From Craterostigma plantagineum (Eukaryota; Streptophyta; Magnoliopsida; Lamiales; Linderniaceae), in assembly GCA_027422505.1 (NCBI GenBank), contig JAPQWV010001362.1:1-64000 (forward strand): DNA of 64,000 nt, read 5' to 3'. This document shows, piece by piece, positions 58,578 to 64,000 of the stretch. The notes under the pieces were generated by a model. The model was not told the DNA's origin and searched no databases. It saw only the letters and a list, made by a program, of their open reading frames with translations. The translations under genes were made by a program, and so were the position numbers. How positions within the stretch are numbered: the stretch's first letter is position 1; each line of letters starts with the position of its first letter.

Positions 58578-60404
58578 TGTTGGGTTACCCGGTGTCTCCC
58601 GGAGACGTCACGTCCCCGGGTACGGTGCCGAACAAAATTTCTCCGGGTTCCCTTATTGCCCTCGTTGCTCGGATCAGAATAGTAACACGTAGACATGTAA
58701 TAGGGCAGGTCAAACCCGTAGAGAATTACCAGTTGAAGCGAGTGGCAGCTCCTCGTCCTTTTCTTCAAGACTTCGTCGATGGTGGTGGATGGCACTAGAT
58801 CGTCAAGCCGACCTCGCAGTGTACCACGGAATCAGTTCTCTAAAGATGGCTAGAGAGAACCGAGCCGTCGCGTGGGAGAAAAATGTTTTTTTTCGGTGTG
58901 TGTTTTGTGCCTTTGTTATGGACAAATTTACACTCCAAATTATGAAATAGGGCTGCACTATTTATACTATGATATAATTGGAAATCCCTAGGATATCTCA
59001 AAGATATGGTTTTCGATTTTGCTCCTTAAGTGGAGAGATTTTGCCATATCTTTCTCTCCCTTACTTAATTCAAAATTCATATAAGGATACTTACCATAAT
59101 TAGACAACTAACTTAAATACTAAGTCAAACTAAGTATATGTAAATAAGGTATAAAATTCGAAACTTAATCCAAGATTAATTTCGAATTTTCACCTTAAAA
59201 TAATAATATTCCAAATATACTATTTCTTTATTTATATTTAATTTTCGAAATTAATTCCCAAGGCATAATTCGAAAATTAGCTTAGGGTCCAATTCCAATT
59301 TTACCCTCAAGCCTTTTAAGCACTTGGCAAAGCCCAAGCTCAAAGTTAGTTTCATACGAAGTCCGACTTCGGTCCATTAAACGACCCGAGGCCCACTAAG
59401 GTGCGGCCCAATGGCCCAAGGCCCATTAAGGCCCAAAACACTTTCTCTCCTTATCAGTACACCTTGATGATCCTTTTTAAGTCCAACTCTCTAGGTTCGA
59501 CTCAATCGGCAAGGGAGGAATCCAAGAGTCCGGCAGTTACCTAGCCAATTCCGTAGTACCGGACCGTAACCCGATTCGAGTGCGAATTTCGACCCAGTCT
59601 CTATTCGAGAACCTTACTATAGATTATAGTACTACGTATCTTCAGCTGTGTCCCAATCGAGTGAGAGCCATGGTCTATGCCAAACTCACTATACTCGATT
59701 CTACGATAAAACGGGGACGAGGCAAATTACCAAACTACCCTCCATGTCTAACATGAGTTAGTTCAATACCTTGGCCAAGGATTTCGTAATTTCCCGTCGC
59801 CGTCCTCATAGGACACTTATCTCGATTACTTGCGAGGCTGTGAATTCGTACTCGGTGGTCTAAGCCTGGCAATCACAAATCGTCATCAAGACCGCATCTG
59901 ACCCGCTGACCCATGCAACATCAAATCGGGTCGAGGGGAACCAGTTACAGTCGAAACTTCGAAGTCAACTCCGCCAAAGCCTTTTCGGTCTAAGGTTCAC
60001 GTAGACTACTATAGTGTTGTCGTCGGTCATTGATACTCCTTGAGTAATAAGCCATGTTCGACCGTACGACACTCGATAGGTCATCGACAAATGAGCCTTA
60101 ATCGGTTATCCAGCACCCAATTGGAGCCTAAGGCTTACGGACTTTTAATGCTCGAGGTTAAGAGTCCACTGGTGCCTTCCCCTCTCGTACTCATCGAGAA
60201 CAGTGACTCAACTCGACACATTTGAATTTGCTCATTTATTGCTTTATCGGATGCTTAGTAAAGTACTCTTATATCCATTAAACGAACAACGCCTTTCAAT
60301 AAACACACAAAAAATATCTTATTACATAAAAGGTCGAATGATAAATAAGCTAATGCCCTATGCAATCTAATCCTCGTATAGCATTCGAGGGCATATTCCT
60401 AACA
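58578..60404 (-). repeat. 5' LTR of copia element D (1827 bp)
   Basis: On the minus strand it starts TGTTAGGAATATGCCC and ends GGTAACCCAACA. It is followed (toward lower coordinates) by the primer-binding site and flanked at 60405-60409 by AAATT. It lacks about 92 bp present in the 3' LTR. No genes inside. Confidence 0.9.
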
Positions 60405-60409
60405 AAATT

Positions 60410-61083
60410 TCCGACAAGAAAGAAATTCGGCTAAGGTATTTTCGAGTAAAATTTAAATTTCGCCCGAAAATTCAGATGATCTTGCCGAATTTAAAATTCG
60501 AGTAACTTTTGAATTTAGCCGGAAATTGTAAATCAGGGGAAATTCGGGTGATTTGAGGCAGTTGCTACAGTTTCGCCGAGATTTTGAGAAAATCGGGTGA
60601 TTGAAATCGGGTAGCAATAAATAGCCAAAATTTGGGTAAATTTGAATTCCAACAGGGAATTTTCGCCGAGGCTTTTGAAAATTCGGATAAGATTCAAAGG
60701 AAAGTAGCCCGTAAATTGACAAGTTAGACTAATTTTCGGCTAATTGGGCAATTTTTTCTGGTGTAAGAGTCGAATTCTGGGCACTATCTGTTCATCCACT
60801 CGAAAATCAAAAAGCTGTAGCAGAAACTCAAAGTTCAGACTCGATTTTGGCTCTAATCTTACTCAAACTTGACAGAAATCGACGCAAGAACAGAAACACA
60901 CTCATTAACTATTAATCTAGTTCAAAGGGGCAAAAAGACAGTGAAAACAATTCAAACACCCAAAAAGACATGGAAAAAAAACAAAAATGGGTTTTGAGCA
61001 AATGCTCTTTCAAATCACGTCGGAATCGAACAAAACTAGATTCAAATTGTCGAGATCGATCCGCGTTTGGCTCTGATACCACA
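60410..61083 (-). other. Leader of copia element E, with primer-binding site
   Basis: TGGTATCAGAGC on the minus strand (61081-61070) next to the LTR is the primer-binding site. The leader holds an array of CG-centred motifs such as AAATTCGGGTGA and TTTCGCCGAG (about 60415-60745). No gene is seen; the short frames at 60453 and 60970 are not convincing. The element's body is displaced by the insertion of D and the gypsy sequence to the left. Confidence 0.75.
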
Positions 61084-61366
61084 TGTTGGGCCTCTTGTTA
61101 CCAAACAAGGAACAAAAGATTGAACAATGTTAAGAAACGTAAAAGACACCTTGGGTGTGTGTTCGTGTTTTTTTAACGAAGGCGGCTTTAACTAGTTTTC
61201 GTTTGATAAAAACCTTAAAGGGTTTAAAGGGACTTTATATACCACATTAAGTTGGTATATTAAAGTTCAATACTCAAACTATCAACATATTACATTGTCT
61301 CCCCAAACTACATAAGAACAAAAGCAGAGAAAAGATAATTAGAGGACGCTACAAAATATTCCTAAC
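61084..61366 (-). repeat. 5' LTR of copia element E (283 bp)
   Basis: On the minus strand it starts TGTTAGGAATATTTTG and ends GAGGCCCAACA, directly before the primer-binding site. An inverted repeat ATATACCA/TGGTATAT (61237-61244, 61253-61260) overlaps the TATA candidate TATATAAAG (minus strand, 61241-61233). Only this LTR of the element is in the window. Confidence 0.85.
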
Positions 61367-61429
61367 AATCTTATACGGACAACAAAACGCAGCCCATGAT
61401 AAGTTATCTGATGACATAATTTATTTTTA

Positions 61430-61814
61430 GGGTCAATTCGAAATCAGGCCCCAGTAAGGGTTTGATTTCGAATTCAGACCTTGTTTGAGAATTTTTTAGG
61501 TTAACGGACCCATTTTGTGTGGTGTAAAAAAGTGGTATAAAAGATATATGAACTGGTATAGAATGCTCGTTTTGTGTTACAAATTTTTAAAATACTGGTA
61601 TGTTAGAGCAATGAAGTGGTACTACAGAAAATGAACTGGTATCAGATGATCATAAACTGGTACGGGATTATGGTTTTGTGTTACAAAATTTCAACATACT
61701 GGTATGTCAGAGCAATGAAGTGGTACTGCAGAAAATGGGTCCTTAAAACTAAATTTTTTGCCAAGAGAGTCTCCTAAATGATAGTTATGTAGGGACCTGA
61801 AATGAAAATGCCCC
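61430..61814. mobile_element. MULE-type MITE with 9-bp target duplication
   Basis: The element begins GGGTCAATTCGAAATCAGG and ends CCTGAAATGAAAATGCCCC, imperfect terminal inverted repeats of about 24 bp. Perfect 9-bp direct repeats TTATTTTTA flank it (61421-61429, 61815-61823), the duplication length of Mutator-like elements. Inside, an approximately 104-bp unit (TGTTACAAA..., ATACTGGTATGT, AGAGCAATGAAGTGGTACT) occurs twice in tandem (about 61576-61738). No coding capacity. Confidence 0.8.
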
Positions 61815-61892
61815 TTATTTTTATTCCAAATATCGAGCTAAAAAGTTAATCTTGGACTGCATTCCAAAACCGAACACTATATTAGTTTATTA

Positions 61893-62605
61893 GACCATCT
61901 CCAACCGAGAAAACTCATTATCAAACTCAAACTCGTTCTCAAACTCAAAATGCAGTAATTCTTCTCCAACCGAAAAATTCATTTTCAAACTCAAAATTCA
62001 CACAACTTTTCAGTATTACCCACATATTTTACAAATTTTCAAAACACACTTTCCCAAAAAGATTTCAAAACACTGTTTTAAAATTATATATTTAAATAAA
62101 ATTAACTATTTCTATAATATTTTATTTTTAAAATTAATTTATTACATAAAATTAAGTTAAGCTTTTAGTTTTATTAATAAATTTGTTTTTAAATTAAAAA
62201 TAGTGTGGTGGGGCCCACAATAACTCTTTCATCTACCTCCTATTCGTATCGAGGTCCGATGTTCACTTCAATATTAATATATAAAATAAAGAAAAGGGGA
62301 CACAATTCTTCGTTACTGTCTCGACTTCGGGAAAAAGATTGTTAGTCTGGACAAATCTACGCCACACCACAGAGTAGCCAAACTCGTCTCTCTCACCGCG
62401 CAGACGAAATCGCTGACAAGTAAGAAATAGGAAAGTATTTGGGGCAAATGTTTAATAGATTTGCGATTATGAACAGTAGCGACGCAAATTTGCGTTTTTG
62501 GAAGTGAGAGAAAAGTCATAAACGCATTTTCCGTTCTATTTTGCAGTCCGATTGGAGAAAAAAATTGAGTTTGGGATGGGATTTGAGGATCGATGGGAGA
62601 TGATC
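61893..62605. mobile_element. MITE with GACCATCTCC termini, Harbinger-like
   Basis: The left end GACCATCTCCAACCGAG and the right end GGGAGATGATC are inverted repeats, flanked by TTA on both sides (61890-61892, 62606-62608). A TTA duplication suggests PIF/Harbinger, but a 3-bp match is weak support. The left part has three imperfect CTCAAACTC/CTCCAACCG repeats. A 104-codon minus-strand frame at 62627-62313 has no known domain and probably is not a gene. Confidence 0.6.
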
Positions 62606-62608
62606 TTA

Positions 62609-62924
62609 TATTATTGCTTAAGGGCACCGAACGAGCCCTATTCCACGATTTGACCAGATACTATTTAGTTAACAGTTTGAATGTCTTGCGTGTAGCCTCT
62701 TCTTGCCTGTTGATAAGATGTATATATTTCAAATAATGAAAGGTTTCGCTGTGAGCAATGCAATAACACAACTAATATAGAAAGACGTATAAAATTCTTA
62801 TATATAGGAGAATTTCATTATTATTTCTCCTATAAATGTACTTCACACCATGGAAGTTTATAAGAAAAAAAGAAAGAAAAGAAAAAGAAAACAAGTTATG
62901 ATAAGAGGTATAAAAAGTACTACT
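62609..62924 (-). other. Intergenic and 3' untranslated region of the methyltransferase gene
   Basis: This holds the 3' untranslated region of the gene at right. AATAATAATG on the minus strand (about 62824-62815), roughly 100 bp past the stop codon, is a plausible poly(A) signal. Nothing else is recognised. Confidence 0.45.
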
Positions 62925-64000
62925 TTAGTAGGGAACAGTGGCAGTAACTGTTCTGTGTCTAGGATCAGTCATAGAGGTCTGCACATTTACAAAGCCATAC
63001 TGCTTGATTACTCCGTCAAGATCAGTTAGGTAGTACTCATCAAGAAAGGGCTCCGTGCTCTTCATTAATGTGAACAATACCGGTGGAAGTTCCTTTTGAT
63101 TTAATTAATAAATACCGTGAGACTTTGGCATGAAGCTAACTCCATAAATCAAAGGTTTTGAAAGATCGAGAAATTACCTGAAGAATCTTTGATTTGGGCT
63201 GCAGATAATCGACAGAGAATGAAATCATTTACTGTGTTAAAATAAGATAGACATATATTTAGCAAATGCATGAACGGAAGATAAAAATAACCATTACCGA
63301 ATTGTCTGTCACAGCGAATGTGCCTCCGGGTCGTAGCAGCCTAAACGCTTCCTTCACCATATTTCTAATTGCTCTTTCTGGGCACTCGTGAAACTGCATT
63401 AGCCATTAATAATGTTCAAACGATTATGCGCTCATGTGTGCTAAGCTGAGGAAATCAATAGCTTGAATGTAAGCAAACACCATACTCAACTCAAGCTGCT
63501 CCTACCTTCCCTCAATTAGAGTTTGATCAAATCATTGATTAGGCGGTCAAATGACGTCCCCATTTTATGTTTATTCTGATTTGGTTCCTAATATTCTACA
63601 AATTTTACGAGCAAAGGCTTAGTTACTACTGCCACACTTTAAGACATTATTATCATGTACCAGCCTATAAAAGGAATACCTGGTACTCGAACAAATCGAT
63701 CAGTAAGACAAGGCATATTTAATCTTATTACATCTCTGTTTCAACGATTCCTATTTCAGTTATGTCCATTTAATCAATCAGCTGTTCAGGTTTTGATTGG
63801 TTCATGCAAAATCTCGTTAAATCAAGTATTGTTATTGGGGAATGATGCCTATGCTTTCAATTTTATTGACAAGAAAAGAAAATCATAATCAACCAAACAT
63901 TCATTAGCATATTAAGAAATCGAAGTTGCAAAAAAGAGACGCTTACCACATAAGCAATTGAAACGAGGTCGAACGATTTCGAGGGAATCCCAGTATGTTC
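62925..64000 (-). CDS. SAM-dependent methyltransferase, C-terminal exons (partial host gene)
   Basis: Four minus-strand exons with GT-AG introns and preserved phase read continuously: 64000-63947 (HTGIPSKSFDLVSIAYV), 63393-63298 (FHECPERAIRNMVKEAFRLL, then RPGGTFAVTDNS), a 21-nt microexon 63198-63178 (PKSKILQ), and 63092-62925 (ELPPVLFTLMKSTEPFLDEY, ending HRTVTATVPY, stop TAA at 62927-62925). Every intron falls between codons. RLLRPGGTFAVTDNS is the post-motif region of class I methyltransferases (UbiE/Methyltransf_11 type), and the pattern SFDLVSIAYV-FHE fits the motif II area. The C-terminal STEPFLDEYYLTDLDG...DPRHRTVTATVP is, as I recall, characteristic of a conserved plant methyltransferase family, possibly plastid-targeted. 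The SAM-binding motif I and start lie beyond the window. Substrate unknown. Confidence 0.85.

Larger units (their letters stand above)
39878..60404 (-). mobile_element. Ty1/copia element D with nested gypsy element
   Basis: This is bounded by a perfect 5-bp duplication AAATT (39873-39877 and 60405-60409). On the minus strand it has a 5' LTR (60404-58578), a primer-binding site (58576-58565), a long leader, gag, protease, integrase, RT and RNase H (45996-41846), a polypurine tract and a 3' LTR (41830-39878). The Tekay-type element at 47129-58019 sits in the leader; without it D is about 9.6 kb. The two LTRs differ at about 4-5 per cent of positions in the stretches I compared, so D is older than its insert. 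All genes are broken. Confidence 0.9.

Noticed and set aside
58048..58692. Long ORFs on both strands (163 and 197 codons)
   Set aside because: GC-rich leader of copia D; few A/T-rich stop codons by chance, no domain, and one runs into the LTR.
62313..62627. 104-codon minus-strand ORF next to the host gene
   Set aside because: Almost entirely within a MITE, no known domain, and no sign of splicing to the methyltransferase.
63655..63888. 77-codon plus-strand ORF
   Set aside because: Inside an intron of the minus-strand methyltransferase gene; no recognisable domain.

Overview
This window is a piece of plant nuclear chromosome, almost certainly from a flowering plant and probably a eudicot. 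Nearly all of it is transposable elements: Ty1/copia elements including Sirevirus-like ones, Ty3/gypsy chromoviruses of the Tekay/Del type with chromodomain-type integrase tails, an Athila/Tat-type fragment, L1-type plant LINEs, and hAT, MULE and Harbinger-like MITEs. The only host gene I can support is at the right edge: a spliced, minus-strand SAM-dependent methyltransferase gene (62925 to beyond 64000). I see no rRNA, tRNA, CRISPR or prokaryotic features.

Layout, left to right. 1-492 is the 3' end of Sirevirus-like element A (+). 493-1027 and 7930-9203 are two parts of a gypsy element (G1, +), separated by truncated Sirevirus B (-, 1028-7929). G1's long 3' LTR region follows (9239 to about 15780) and carries three small DNA transposons. 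A decayed gypsy RT (15840-16476) is followed by the 3' part of Sirevirus C (-, 16477 to about 21216), which holds a 2.7-kb gypsy solo LTR (18422-21165). A second gypsy pol (G2, +) starts at about 21217, is cut by a 10-kb LINE block (21341-31404), and resumes at 31405-33632. The LINE block is a minus-strand LINE with an 11-bp target duplication; inside it lie a plus-strand LINE (23220-27442) and an Athila/Tat LTR-PBS-gag fragment (28907-30891). Three more LINEs follow (33633-39755), two joined head to head at 37015/37016.

39878-60404 is a copia element D (-), bounded by matching AAATT duplications. Its leader contains a full-length 10.9-kb Tekay-type gypsy element (47129-58019) bounded by CCGCC duplications, with 3.1-kb LTRs that are nearly identical. 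D itself sits in the leader of another copia element E (-), whose 5' LTR is at 61084-61366. A MULE-like MITE (61430-61814) and a Harbinger-like MITE (61893-62605) separate this cluster from the methyltransferase gene.

No retroelement here has an intact set of reading frames. The most complete is the nested Tekay-type element, which has an open gag-PR-RT frame but three stops and one frameshift from RNase H onward. The most interesting non-coding signals are regulatory-looking repeats inside LTRs and leaders: a roughly 24-bp TCGAGATC array, three hairpins that share one 22-nt core, paired GTCACGGCCGTGAC modules at fixed spacing, and inverted repeats around putative TATA boxes of copia LTRs. 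Boundaries marked by target duplications are firm; other element edges are estimates.
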